This document shows, piece by piece, positions 18,643-29,889 of a stretch of 64,000 nucleotides of DNA. Both the position numbers and the translations under genes were made by a program. Positions within the stretch are counted from its first letter, which is position 1; each line of letters begins with the position of its first letter. The stretch is from Clostridia bacterium UC5.1-1D2 (GTDB taxonomy: Bacteria > Bacillota > Clostridia > Lachnospirales > Lachnospiraceae): the NCBI GenBank assembly GCA_001304855.1, contig BBZN01000002.1, positions 62,001 through 126,000 on the forward strand, read 5' to 3'. The notes under the pieces are model-generated. The model did no database searches, had not been told where the DNA came from, and was given only the letters and a program-made list of their open reading frames with translations.

Positions 18643-19313
18643 TGGCGCTTCACCGCCTTATAACCCAGCCCCCGTATCGTTTCAATGGAAAACTCCTCAT
18701 AACCCTCAAAGCGTTTCCGAAGCCGGTTGATATGCGTGTTGATGGTATTGTCATCGGATTCCGACTCCATGCCCCATATTTCGTCCATAAGCTGCATCCT
18801 GGTAAATATTTTGCCCGGGTAAGATAAAAGCTTGTAAAGGAGGCAGAACTCCTTTTGGGGAAGCGTCTGCACCTCCTCTTGGCGGGTGACGGTGAAGGAA
18901 TCGTAGTCCAGTATTACGTCTCCTATCTGGATTTTCCGCTCGTTGACAATCTGGGCCCTGCGCAGGAGCGCCTTTATCCGAAGAATCATTTCCTCCTCAT
19001 CCACAGGTTTTGTCATATAATCGTCGGTCCCCACCAGGAACCCTTTTCGCTTATCCTCGGGAAGCTGTCTGGCCGTCACCATAAGGATGGGCAGGGTGTA
19101 GTCCGAGGCCCGCAGATGCCGGGTTAACTCGTAGCCGTCCATTCCGGGCATCATAATATCCAAAAGCGCCAAATCCACGTGATGCCTGTCCAATATCTCC
19201 AGGGCTTCATTGCCGTTGCAGGCAGGCAGCGGGTGAAAGCCGTGTTCCTTTAAGACGGCTTCCATTAATTTCCTCGTATTTGTATCGTCTTCTGCCACCA
19301 GTATCTGAAACAT
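18639..19313 (-). CDS. OmpR/PhoB-family response regulator
   Basis: A 224-aa regulator. The receiver domain has the acidic pair in VAEDD, phospho-acceptor Asp52 in LLDIMMPGMDG, and Lys in TKPVDEEE. The C-terminal winged helix contains KEFCLLYKLLSYPGKIFTR, and WGMESESDDNTINTHINRLR as the recognition region. AGGAGAAGG precedes ATG 19313. First gene of the two-component pair. It is divergent from the efflux operon, which starts 220 bases away and is its likely target. The frame is intact. Confidence 0.93.
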   Translation of the reverse strand: MFQILVAEDDTNTRKLMEAVLKEHGFHPLPACNGNEALEILDRHHVDLALLDIMMPGMDGYELTRHLRASDYTLPILMVTARQLPEDKRKGFLVGTDDYMTKPVDEEEMILRIKALLRRAQIVNERKIQIGDVILDYDSFTVTRQEEVQTLPQKEFCLLYKLLSYPGKIFTRMQLMDEIWGMESESDDNTINTHINRLRKRFEGYEEFSIETIRGLGYKAVKRQ

Positions 19314-19391
19314 TTCCTTCTCCTCCTGTCCCTTTTAGGTGAAGTATAGCATCATAATATAAATCCAATATGAACTAATTACAATTATTGT

Positions 19392-19434
19392 ACTAAAATT
19401 TTAGTTGGATTTCCAGATTCACAGAAGTTTCACA
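19392..19434. promoter_or_regulatory. Candidate response-regulator sites between regulator and efflux operon
   Basis: TTCACA occurs twice, starting at 19418 and 19429, a spacing of 11 bases (one helical turn) as expected for OmpR/PhoB-type tandem binding. Beside it lies a perfect 14-bp palindrome, ACTAAAATTTTAGT (19392-19405). Both are in the divergent intergenic region. Confidence 0.4.
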
Positions 19435-19532
19435 TTTCTAAATGCCAAACAATCCCTTAAGTTTATGTTGAATTTATCTTCGTCCTTTATGATATGAAAC
19501 TAATGAGAGAAAACCAGCAAAGGAGATGCGAT

Positions 19533-20755
19533 ATGAGCAAGGGTAAAAAGGTGAAGATTGGAATAGCAGCCGGTATTGCAGTGGTTGCCATTGCAATATT
19601 GGTTACATCAAAGATGGGGCAAAAGCCCAGGGGCGGAATGGGCATGATGGGGCAGGAGGCTTCCGTCACAGTGGTAAAGGCAGGGCTTCCCGTCAAAGGA
19701 GACATACAGCTGACCACAGGGCTCACCGGCACAGTTGAACCTTCCGATGTGGTTCATATCTATGCAAAGGCCGCAGGGGACGTAACTGCAGTGAATATTA
19801 AGGCGGGGGATGTGGTGACCCAGGGACAGGTACTGTTTGAAATTGATACGGAGCAGGTGGAGACTGCAAAGAACAGTATGGATTCTGCAGCGGTGTCTCT
19901 CTCGGAGGCCAGAAGTAATTTAAATAGAATGCAGATCCTTTACAGCAGCGGGGATTTGTCCGAGCAGGAGTATGAGCAGTACAGCAATGCGGTGAAATCA
20001 GCCCAGCTTCAGTATGAGTCGGCCAAACTGGCCTACGACCGGCAGGTGGAGTACAGCTCTGTGACAGCGCCCATAGGCGGTAAGATAGAGAGCTGCGAGA
20101 TTGAGGTGTACGACAGAGTGACCCAGTCCCAGGACCTCTGTGTGATAGCGGGGGAAGGAGAAAACCGTATTTCCTTCTATGTTACCCAGCGTATGAAGCA
20201 GAACTGTAAAGCGGGAGACAGGCTGGAGATTCAGAAGAACGGAACTACATATGACGCATATATCAGCGAGATAAATTCCATCGTAGATTCGGATACAGGC
20301 CTTTTTAAAGTGAAGGCCCAGCTGGAGGAGACGGAGGAGATTGCGGCAGGCAGCACTGTAAGCTGAATCTTGTGACCCAGTATGCAGATAACGCTATGCT
20401 GGTGCCGATTGACGCCATTTATTACAGCGGCGGCAACGCCTACGTGTATCTGTATCAGGAGGGAACCGCAGCCATGGCCCAGGTTGAAATAGGGTTGGAA
20501 AATTCGGAATATGCCCAGATACTTTCGGGCCTTTCTGAAAGCGATATGGTAGTGAGCACCTGGAGCTCCAACCTCTACGAGGGGGCCAAAATCCGGCTTC
20601 GGGAAGAAGAGGTGAGTGGAGCCGCCGCCAAGGGAGAGCAGGAGGAAACAGGCGGAACGCAGGGGCAGGAGGGGGAACCCCATCCGTCAGAAGCGGCTCC
20701 TGAGGATGCAGCCCCGGGCCGGACACAAAATACCACCACAGAACAGGAGGCGTAA
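19533..20755 (+). CDS. HlyD-type membrane fusion protein of an RND pump (one frame break)
   Basis: Periplasmic-adaptor-type subunit with one N-terminal membrane helix (KVKIGIAAGIAVVAIAILVT). A lipoyl/barrel-sandwich half follows (VHIYAKAAGDVTAVNIKAGD), then a helical hairpin (about residues 110-165), the second lipoyl half and a beta barrel. One base is missing near 20360 (restored STVKLNLVTQY). The protein then ends in a long Glu/Gly/Pro-rich, probably disordered tail (about 60 residues). AAAGGAG precedes ATG 19533. Its stop is 3 bases before the RND gene. It should link the pump to the two TolC-like proteins downstream. Confidence 0.85.
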
Positions 20756-20758
20756 CCC

Positions 20759-23700
20759 ATGGGATTGACAAGGTTTGTACTAAAACGGCCGGTTGCCACT
20801 ATCATGGCATTGCTCTGCCTTCTGGTGTTCGGTATTTCTTCCGTATTTAACGCCACTCTGGAGCAGATGCCGGATACAGATCAACCGATGCTGATTATCA
20901 TTGCCTCCTATTCCGGCGCAGGGCCGGAGGACATCGACGAGCTGGTGACACAGCCCATAGAAGACCAGGTGGGCACAATTGAGGGCGTGAAAAGCATGAG
21001 TTCCACCTCCAGTGAAAACCGGGCCATGATTATGCTGGAATACGACTACGGCACAGATATGGACGATGCATACAACGATTTGTCCCAGAGCATGGACGCA
21101 TTGAGCCGCCAGCTTCCGGACGACGCGGAAACCTCCATTATGGAGATGAACAACAATGCCGGCACTACTATGATGCTCTCCATTTCCAACCCGGATCAGG
21201 AGGACTTATACGATTACGTAGATCAGACGGTGGTTCCCCTCATAGAGCAGATTTCTTCTGTGGCGGAGGTGTCGGCCATGGGCGGAAGCTCCGAATATTA
21301 TAAGATAGAACTTCAGTCCGACGCTATGGCCCAATATCAGGTGACTATGAGCAATATAACCTCAGCCATGGGGTCAGCCAAGCTTTCCTATCCTTCGGGG
21401 AGCGCAGTGTCGGGAAATCTGGAGCTTTCCGTCTCCACCTCCCTGGAACACGATACCATAGAGGCCCTGAAGGAGGTTCCAATCACCACAAACAGCGGCA
21501 AAATCGTATATCTGGAGGATATTGCCAATGTCTATGAGGCGGAGGAGAGCCGGGGCGGCATCTCCCGGTATAACGGGGAGGAGACTATCTCCATCTCCAT
21601 CACAAAGCAGCAGAGCAGTTCGGCTATGGATGTGTCCTCGGAGGTTCAGGAGGTTATAGAGCAGCTGGAGGCGGATGACGAGAATCTGAATATACGGATT
21701 GTCAGGGATACGGCCGACAGTATTATCAGTTCTTTAAAGGATGTGGCCCTGACCCTGGCGCTGGCGGCGGTTATTTCTATGATAATCATTTTTATCTTTT
21801 TCGGGGATTACAAAGCCTCGCTGATTGTAGGAAGCTCCATACCGACCTCCATTCTGGTATCTCTGATTCTTATGACAAGCGCCGGGTTTTCGCTGAATAT
21901 TATCACTATGAGCGGCCTGGTTCTGGGCGTGGGAATGATGGTTGACAATTCCATCGTCGTGCTGGAAAGCTGTTTCAGGGCCATTGAGAAGGCGGAGGAC
22001 AAAGGCTTCTGGGATACGCCAAGGCGTCGCTGGAGGGCACCAATATTGTGCTTATGTCCATTGCGGGCTCCACAGCCACTACCTGTGTGGTATTTCTTCC
22101 GCTGGTATTTCTCCAGGGTATGTCGGGACAGATGTTCGGGTCCATGGGATATGTGATCGTATTCTGTATGTGCGCTTCTCTGCTGTCGGCTATTACAATC
22201 GTTCCTCTTACCTATATGGCATATAAGCCTCAGGAGCGGCTGCAGGCCCCCATGTCACGCCCTATGGAGCGGATTCAAAACGGTTACCGCCGTATAATGC
22301 CGGCGCTTCTGAAGCACAAAGGGGTTATCATGGCGGCGTCGGTAGTGATTATTATAGCTACCTTTTTCCTGGCCAGGGGCATGGAGACTGAACTTATGAC
22401 CTCGGACGATACGGGAACGGTCAGCGTCAGCATCGAAACCCGCCCCGGCCTTCTGTCTGAAAATGCCGATGCAATGCTGACCAGGGCGGAAACTATAGTG
22501 AGAACTCACCCGGATTTGGAATCCTATATGCTCCGTTATAATAATGACAGCGGAACAATCACGGCCTACCTGCGCGACGACCGGAGCATGAGCACCGATG
22601 AGGTAGTAGAACAGTGGGAGCATGAGCTGGCGGATCTGGATAACTGTACCGTAACTGTGGAGGCTTCCTCTTCCATGAGTTTTATGAGAAGAAGCAGAGG
22701 ATATGAAGTGATCCTGAACGGGACGGACTATGATGAACTTCAGGAAGTGAGCAACCGGATTGTGGCGGAGATGACAGCCAGGGACGATGTGATGAACGTC
22801 CATTCCAGCATTGAAAATACGGCTCCGGTAGTTACTGTAAAAGTGGATCCGGTGCTGGCTTCGGCAGAGGGGCTATCCGCCTCGCAGATCGGCTCCCAGG
22901 TAAACAGATGATGGACGGCGTGGAACTGACCACCCTGGATATAGACGGCAGGGAGGTAAGCGTTACTGCGGAATACCCTGAGGGTGAATACAGGACAGTG
23001 AACCAGTTAAGCGATATTATCCTTTCAAAACCTTCCGGCGGTTATGTGGCGCTTACGGATGTAGCGAGATTTACTATAAGGACAGCCCGGCTTCTATCTC
23101 CAAGACGGATAAGGCCTATGAGATTACCATCACTGCAGATTATACAGGGGGAAATGTTCAGTCGGCCATTGACAGCCAGGTTATCAGCCCGAATTTAAGC
23201 GGCTCCATTACAAGAGGCGTCAACTCTATGAACCGGATGATGCAGGAGGAATTCTCCGCTCTGTACCGGGCTATTGCCATCGCAGTATTTCTGGTGTTTG
23301 TGGTATTGTCCGCACAGTTTGAATCTCCGAAATTCTCATTTATGGTTATGACTACAATTCCTTTCAGCCTCATTGGTTCCTTTGGGCTGCTTCAGCTGAC
23401 AGGGGTAAGCATTAGCATGACCTCTATCCTGGGATTTCTGATCCTCATAGGAACGGTTGTTAATAACGGTATTCTCTATGTGGATACGGTAAATCAGTAC
23501 CGCATGACGATGGATCTGAAAACTGCCCTTATCGAAGCGGGAGCCACCCGTCTGCGCCCTATTTTGATGACCAGCCTTACGACCATCCTCTCTATGATCC
23601 CCATGGCGCTGGCCATCGGAGACAGCGGTTCTACAACCCAGGGCCTGGCTGTGGTAAATATTGGAGGCCTGACCGTAGGCGTAGTGGTGGCATTGTTCAT

Positions 23701-23761
23701 CCTCCCGATTTATTATGCGCTGATGAACGGCAGCAGGCAGCGGGTTGTGCTGGATATATAA
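20759..23761 (+). CDS. RND-family (AcrB-like) efflux pump (three frame breaks)
   Basis: About 1,000-aa proton-driven exporter with duplicated architecture. The first helix follows MGLTRFVLKRPVATIMALLC, then the porter domain (PGAGPEDIDELV-like SYSGAGPEDIDELV), then helices with the conserved region SGLVLGVGMMVDNSIVVLE (helix 4 Asp relay). The second half has TSILGFLILIGTVVNNGILY. Breaks at 22014-22015, 22905 and 23064-23066 are each explained by one missing base. Nothing is missing from the family plan. The substrate cannot be told from sequence. The operon HlyD-RND-TolC-like-TolC-like is divergent from a two-component system. Confidence 0.9.
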
Positions 23762-23805
23762 TCGGAGCTTAATTGGAGTTGTATATGTAGAAAGAGGTGC
23801 ATTTT

Positions 23806-24963
23806 ATGAAATACAAAAAATCTGCGGCAGGCGGTCTGGCAGCTGTCCTCTGTCTGTGCTTCACCCCTCTCCAGACTCTGGCCGGAAGCCGGAATTTGCC
23901 TACACGGCGGAAAAATGGGCGGCTCTGAGAGATAATAAGCTGGAATTTGAGGAGATTGCGGATCTGGTTCATGAGTATAACAACAAGGTTATTCAGAATC
24001 AGATAGAGTATGAGGACTACCGGGGAGAAGACAAGGACGATATAGCGCAGGATTATTACGATGCCGCCGACGATATTTACGGGAGTCTCTATTATCCCGG
24101 CTCCGGCGACGAGAACTATGCCGGCAGCCTGTCCTCCTATCTCAGCGGACAGATACAGGCCGACAATCTGAGGGAACAGGGCGATGACAATGTGGAGGAC
24201 GGGGATATCAAAAAGCTGGGCTACGACAAAGAGGAAGCGGAGCTGGTGAAGCAGGCCCAGGGACTGATGATAACCTATTGGAGCAGGAATAAAAGCATGG
24301 CCAGCCTGGAAAAAACCAGGGATCAGGCCCAGACCAATTACAATTCCACAGTGACAAGGTTAAGCAGGCATGTCCACCCAGGCAGACCTGCTGTTGGCTC
24401 AGGAGAGCGTGGCTTCGGCGGAAGCTTCCCTTCTTTCAGGAGAAAGCAGCTTAAACAGTACAAAGGAAAATCTCTGCCTCATGCTGGGCTGGACTTACGG
24501 CGCAGAGGTGGAAATAGGCGAGGTGCCCGCCCCGGATCTGAATTCCATCCAGACCATTGATTTGGACAGGGATGTGGAGAAGGGACTGGAGGCCAACTAT
24601 GCCTTGAGAATTCTTGAGAAAAAGATTGCCAACGCCAAGAGCGGAAGTAACAAGGAAACATTGGAGGAGCAGTATAAGAGCCAGAAGGAGACGGCTGCTT
24701 CCAGTATAAAAGCCGGTTACAGAAGCCTTATTCTGGCAAAGTCGGACTATGACCAGGCGTTGAATGCCTACACGCTGGAAGCGGAAACCTTGAATACGGC
24801 AGGACGGAAGCTGACGGCCGGTACGATTACCAGGAATGACTATACGAAGCAGGAGGCCTCTTGCACTGCGGCGGAGACGGCGGTTCAGACGGCAGAGCTG
24901 GCTCTGCTGAACGCCATGCTGGAATATCAGTGGTCTGTGGACGGATTGGCGGCGGTATCCTAA
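23806..24963 (+). CDS. Secreted TolC-like coiled-coil protein, first copy (two frame breaks)
   Basis: The signal peptide MKYKKSAAGGLAAVLCLCFT, cleaved near PLQTLAG, is followed by a long helical protein with two TolC-style repeats (QADLLLAQESVASAEASLL; RNDYTKQEASCTAAETAVQT). The 'LLAQESV..AEASL' and 'T.ND..KQE' patterns match outer-membrane-efflux (TolC) helices. Breaks lie near 23889 and 24363-24368. Reconstructed length is about 385 aa. AAAGAGGTG precedes ATG 23806. The host appears to lack an outer membrane, so the protein is presumably a soluble or wall-side partner of the HlyD/RND pump. Confidence 0.72.
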
Positions 24964-25111
24964 TGCCTCATCCGGTTAAAAGGATACGGCCGGCGCCGGC
25001 AGTACCGTTTCCGGCCGGCCGGAGCGCCCGACGCCGGATGAATGTAATTATGGATAAGATGAGAGACAATATAAAGCTGCGCCATAAGCAGCTTTCAGGA
25101 AGGTGGTAGAT

Positions 25112-26262
25112 TTGAGAAATTCGGAATGGAACGTCCGGCGGGTGAAAGACGTCCGGAAGGTTCTGGCAGTAATCCTGTGCCTGACCTTCGCCGCTGTATT
25201 TCCTGTGGAGAGCAGGGGGAGGAGAGCCAGACCCTGCAGAGTATAGAATATGACAATCTGAGAGAGCTTTTAAAGGCGGGGAATCTGTCCCTTAAGAAGG
25301 AATATGAGGATAATGAGGATAACATAGCTGCATACCAGGAAATGTGGGATATTATGAAGCGGGAGCAGGGGAATCTGGAAGATAAGGCAGAGGAGGCCCT
25401 GGAGTCGGGAGATGAAAATTCCAGTCTCTATTCCTCCAATGCAATATCCTTAAAAAACTCAGCCAGCCGTATATATAAGCAGCTGGAGAACATGACCAGT
25501 GCAAAAAGCCTGCGCAGCCTGGAGAAATCTGCGGATTCCAGCCTTTTGACTGCACAGACGCTGATGAATTCTTACCAGCAGATGGCCTGGAACGTGGAGG
25601 CGGGTCAAAAGAATGTGGAGGCTTTGACGGCTGTTTACAGCGAGGCTCTCAGAAAGCAGGCTGCAGGGACGGCCACGGCGGCTGATGTGGCGGCAGCCAA
25701 AAGCCGGCTGGATAGAGAGTCTAATTCCCTGGAGAGCCTCCGGGAGCAGGCCGCATCCCTGAAACGGCAGCTTCTCACCATGGTGGGCCTGTCTGTGGAC
25801 AGTGGTGTGGCCATCGGCTCCATACCTGAGCCGGATCTGGCCGCGATTGACAGCATAGATTTTGAGGCGGACAGGGTTAAGGCTGTCAATAACAGCAGCG
25901 CTGTTATAAACACCCGCCACACACAGGCCAGCGGAACAGGAGCCTGGAACCGCAGGGCCAAGGCTGTGGACGAGGCGGAGGGAACTGCGGAGGCCTCCAT
26001 AGCGGCCGCATACCAGGATCTGGCGGCCAGGCGGGCGGAATATGAGGCCGCCTGTTGGGCTTATGAAAGCGCTCTTATGACCTACCAGTCTCTCCAGCGC
26101 AGACAGCAGGCAGGCCTTCTCAGCAATACGGACTACCTCCAGGGTGAAGCCGACTATCTGGAAAGCAGAGCCTCCAGGGAAACGGCCTCCATGAATCTGG
26201 TGCAGGCTTATGAAAGCTACTGCTGGGAGGTTAAAGGGGTTTCAATAAAAGGCGGTCTATAA
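25112..26262 (+). CDS. Secreted TolC-like coiled-coil protein, second copy (one frame break)
   Basis: TTG 25112 after AGGTGG begins MRNSEWNVRRVKDVRKVLAV and a signal helix, cut near VESRG. The frame breaks at G5 25215-25219 (one G missing) and then continues to 26262. The mature part is almost wholly helical, with two TolC-type segments (KQAAGTATAADVAAAKSRLD and RRQQAGLLSNTDYLQGEADY). It is a diverged paralogue of the preceding gene: both have 'AG...  T..D', a PEPDLAAIDSIDF/APDLNSIQTIDL strand and similar length (about 383 aa). GC-rich hairpins lie between the two genes (24985-25025). Confidence 0.7.
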
Positions 26263-26696
26263 TAAAGATGACAGAAAACAGATGTACATGGAAGGGAATT
26301 TATGGTATAATGTCGTCAGACATTATACCGCGCCGGGCCGTTTCCGACCAGAGGGAGGAAAAGCGCCTGACAGGCCCGAGTGCATCCCCCGGAGGATATA
26401 CCATGGCCAAAGGCATGGTATAATGCCGTCAGACAGGGAGTAATTATAGCTTGAGGGTTACCGTAAGCGGCGAAAACAGCAGGTTTACAGCTCAGAATAT
26501 GAAAAGCTGCCGGTCAGGTCCTAAAGGGCCCTATGCCGTCGGCTTTTGTCCGTTGTGCCAGCTTTTTGCACCCTCGGGCAGCACATTGATAAGTAAAAAG
26601 TTTTGCGATTGGTTATAGAGCCGCACCGTTCCGGCTTTGTAATATAAAAAAACTGACGGGGAAGTCTGAATCTGACCCAAAGAAAGGAAGAAAATT
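26263..26696. other. Gene-free stretch with two related hairpins before hydG
   Basis: 434 bases with no supported gene. Hairpin 1: GGTATAATGTC (26304-26314) and GACATTATACC (26319-26329), 11-bp stem with loop GTCA. Hairpin 2: TATACCATG (26397-26405) and CATGGTATA (26414-26422). GGTATAATG-CGTCAGACA occurs twice (26304 on, and 26417 on). Neither hairpin has a T run. Function unknown; possibly a repeat element or a structured leader of hydG. Confidence 0.45.
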
Positions 26697-28111
26697 ATGT
26701 ACAATCCAAACTCATTGAAAGCAGAAGAATTTATCTGCCACGAGGAAATCCTCGAAACGCTGGCCTATGGCGAAGAAAACAAGGATAATGTAGAATTGAT
26801 CGATTCCATTATCCGCAAAGCAGGGCTTTTAAAGGGGCTGAATCACAGGGAGGCGTCTGTGCTGCTGGCCTGCGAGATGCCTGACAAGATTGAAGAGATG
26901 TATAACCTTGCCGAGGAAATTAAGAAAAAATTTTATGGCAACCGAATCGTCATGTTTGCGCCTCTCTATCTCTCGAATTATTGTATCAACGGCTGTACCT
27001 ACTGCCTTATCACGGGAAGAACAAGCACATTGCCAGAAAGAAGCTGACCCAGGAGGAGGTTGCCAGGGAGGTGACCGCACTTCAGGATATGGGACATAAG
27101 CGTCTGGCCCTGGAAGCGGGGGAGGACCCGGTACATAATCCAATCGAATACATACTGGAATGTATCAATACCATTTATTCAGTGAAACATAAAAATGGGG
27201 CTATCCGAAGAGTCAACGTGAATATTGCCGCAACTACAGTTGAGAATTACAGAAAGCTTAAGGACGCCGGAATCGGAACCTACATTCTGTTCCAGGAGAC
27301 TTACCACAAGGAGAGCTATGAGACGCTCCACCCAACGGGGCCAAAGCACGATTACAATTACCATACGGAGGCCATGGACCGGGCGATGGAGGGAGGAATT
27401 GACGATGTGGGCTTAGGCGTGCTGTTTGGACTGGAGTTGTATAAATATGAATTTGCAGGTCTTTTGATGCATGCGGAGCATCTTGAAGCAGTTCACGGCG
27501 TAGGACCCCACACCATCAGCGTGCCGCGGATCAAACACGCGGACGATATTGACCCAACGGTTTTCGACAACAGCATTGATGATGAGACATTTGCAAAAAT
27601 CTGCGCTCTGATCCGCCTGGCAGTTCCCTATACGGGAATGATCATTTCCACCAGAGAGAGCCAGCAGGTGAGGGAGAAAGTTATACGCCTGGGGGTGTCC
27701 CAGATAAGCGGCGCTTCCAGAACCAGCGTAGGAGGCTACCAGGAGGAGGAGCGTCCCACGGACACGGAACAGTTCGACGTTTCCGACCAGAGAAGCCTGG
27801 ACGAGGTGGTGCGCTGGCTGATGGAGATGGGATACATCCCCTCGTTCTGCACCGCCTGCTACAGAGAGGGACGTACGGGGGACCGGTTTATGAGCCTATG
27901 CAAAAGCGGACAGATTCAAAACTGCTGCCACCCCAATGCGCTTATGACTCTGAAGGAATTTCTCATGGATTACGCTTCAGAGGAAACCAGGGTATTGGGG
28001 GAGAAGATGATACAGGACGAACTGGCCAATATACCCAGGGATAAGGTGAGGGAGGTCTGTAAGGAGCATTTGGAAAAAATAGAGCAGGGAATCCGTGATT
28101 TCCGTTTCTGA
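26697..28111 (+). CDS. hydG: [FeFe]-hydrogenase maturase HydG (one frame break)
   Basis: Radical SAM enzyme that splits tyrosine and supplies CO and cyanide for the hydrogenase H-cluster. The radical SAM cluster motif CINGCTYC (Cys96/100/103) and the C-terminal second-cluster motif beginning CTACYREGRTGDRFM, with further Cys in CKSGQIQNCC, distinguish HydG from ThiH. One C is missing at 27004-27006, immediately after the CX3CX2C motif; restored it reads CTYCPYHGKNKHI. Length 471 aa. AAAGGAAG precedes ATG 26697. No HydE, HydF or hydrogenase gene is in the window, so the pathway is scattered in the genome. Confidence 0.93.
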
Positions 28112-28257
28112 TCCGTATACTGATTGGCGCCCGGCGGCCCGTACCTAAAGCCTTGACCCGGCGGCGGTCCATAGTCGCCAAATGTAAAATTTTGTGTTAT
28201 ACTATGTTAACAGGAACAAAAACGGCAGGCGCAGAGTGTATGGAAGGACCATCTTAG

Positions 28258-29235
28258 ATGCAGACATTGAACCAGGATATAAAAGACCGCACCTTTAAGC
28301 CCGTATATCTTTTATACGGTGAGGAAGCATATCTGAAGAAGAACTACAAAACCAGGCTGAGGGAGGCCGTCACAGCCGGGGACTCCATGAATTACAACTA
28401 CTATGAGGGCAAGGGCATAAATATAAATGAAATCATCGGCCTTTCCGATACCATGCCCTTTTTTGCAGACAAGCGTCTGCTTCTGCTGGAGGACACCGGC
28501 TTTTTCAAAGGCGGGTCCGGCAGTGAGGAGATGGCGGCCTATATAGAACAGATACCGGAAAGCACCTGCATTGTGTTCGTGGAATCGGAAGTGGATAAGC
28601 GGAGCAAACTATATAAGGCAGTGAAAAAATACGGCTATCCGGCGGAACTGTCCCATCAGGCTCCGGGCCAGCTTGCCAGATGGGCGGCAGGAATTCTCTC
28701 CAAAAACGGTAAGAAGATTACCGGCCGTACTATGGAATATTTTCTCAGCAAGGCGGGAGAGGATATGGAGAATATCAGCTCTGAGCTGGAAAAACTGATC
28801 TGCTATACCATGGGCAGGGAGGTGGTCACGGAGGAAGATGTGGACGCCATCTGTACCACGCAGGTAACCAACAAGATATTTGACATGATAACGGCCATCG
28901 CAGGCCGCCAGACCAGAAAGGCCATGGATTTGTATGAGGATCTGCTCACTTTGAAGGAGCCGCCCATGCGGATTCTTTTCCTCATAGCAAGACAATTTAA
29001 CCAGATACTCCAGGTAAAAGAGCTGATGGCGGCCGGGATGGAGAAGGGGACCATAGCCTCTAAGCTGAAGCTGCAGCCCTTTGTGGCCGGAAAGATTATG
29101 CTGCAGGCCAAAACATTTTCAAAGACACAAATTCTCTCCTATGTAAACCTCTGTGTGGAAACAGAGGAGGGGGTAAAGACAGGCAAGCTCCAGGACCGCC
29201 TGGCGGTGGAGCTTTTGATAACAAACCAATATTAA
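28258..29235 (+). CDS. holA: DNA polymerase III delta subunit
   Basis: Clamp-loader subunit that opens the sliding clamp. The 325-aa intact protein starts with the HolA-type YLLYGEEAYLKKNYKTRL, has the DTMPFFADKRLLLLED segment, a middle region with KKITGRTMEYFLSKAGEDME, and a C-terminal helical collar (LKEPPMRILFLIARQFNQIL). No Walker A is expected in delta. In Bacillus and most Clostridia it follows comEC directly. Here the same partner lies 25 kb upstream, with accessory genes between. Confidence 0.9.
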   Translation: MQTLNQDIKDRTFKPVYLLYGEEAYLKKNYKTRLREAVTAGDSMNYNYYEGKGININEIIGLSDTMPFFADKRLLLLEDTGFFKGGSGSEEMAAYIEQIPESTCIVFVESEVDKRSKLYKAVKKYGYPAELSHQAPGQLARWAAGILSKNGKKITGRTMEYFLSKAGEDMENISSELEKLICYTMGREVVTEEDVDAICTTQVTNKIFDMITAIAGRQTRKAMDLYEDLLTLKEPPMRILFLIARQFNQILQVKELMAAGMEKGTIASKLKLQPFVAGKIMLQAKTFSKTQILSYVNLCVETEEGVKTGKLQDRLAVELLITNQY

Positions 29236-29256
29236 AAAGTAAACTTCCGGGAAAGG

Positions 29257-29842
29257 ATGGAGACAATGGCAATGGACATGATGGAGACAATAGAGCTGGA
29301 GGATATCAAGGCTCAGACAAAGCAGGTGTTAAAGGAACTTCTGGAGGCGGCCTCCATGCAGCCGGGGCAGATTCTGGTTGTAGGGTGCTCCTCCAGTGAG
29401 ATTGACAGCTTCAAGATTGGTTCCCATTCCAGCGGAGAGATTGGAATGGCGGTTTACTCGGCACTCCATGAGGAGCTTGCGCCCAGGGGGATCTATCTGG
29501 CGGCTCAGTGCTGTGAGCACTTGAACCGGGCGGTGATACTGGAGGCGGAGGCTGCAAACCGATATGGCTGGGAACCTGTGAATGTAGTTCCTCAGCTGAA
29601 GGCGGGCGGTTCCTTTGGAACGGCTGCCTGGGCTGTCTTAAAGGAGCCGGTTGCAGTGGAGCACATCAGGCCCATGCCGGAATCGATATCGGGGATACCT
29701 TGATCGGGATGCATCTGAGGGATGTAGCTGTGCCTGTGCGCATTCAGACGAAAGAGATCGGCAGCGCCCATGTGGTCTGCGCCAGAACCAGCCTAAATTC
29801 ATCGGCGGCGTGCGGGCTCATTATGATGAGAACCATATGTAG
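29257..29842 (+). CDS. TIGR01440-family (YwlG-like) protein (two frame breaks)
   Basis: Conserved protein of unknown function. It has the family's glycine- and Cys-rich start [20 protein letters not shown], then [17 protein letters not shown], then [12 protein letters not shown], ending [15 protein letters not shown]. Frame breaks at about 29670 (G missing) and 29795-29797 (A missing) separate the last two parts. Reconstructed length is about 194 aa, the family norm. The start may be ATG 29257 or 29266. It follows holA by 21 bases and so shares its transcript. Confidence 0.8.
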
Positions 29843-29889
29843 GATAGTCACATGTAAACAGAGGGAATCAAAGACAAGGAGGTATGGTT

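Noticed and set aside
22014-23066. The RND pump as several separate small transporter genes
   Set aside because: The pieces join end to end into one standard 1,000-aa RND protein when one base is added at each of three places.
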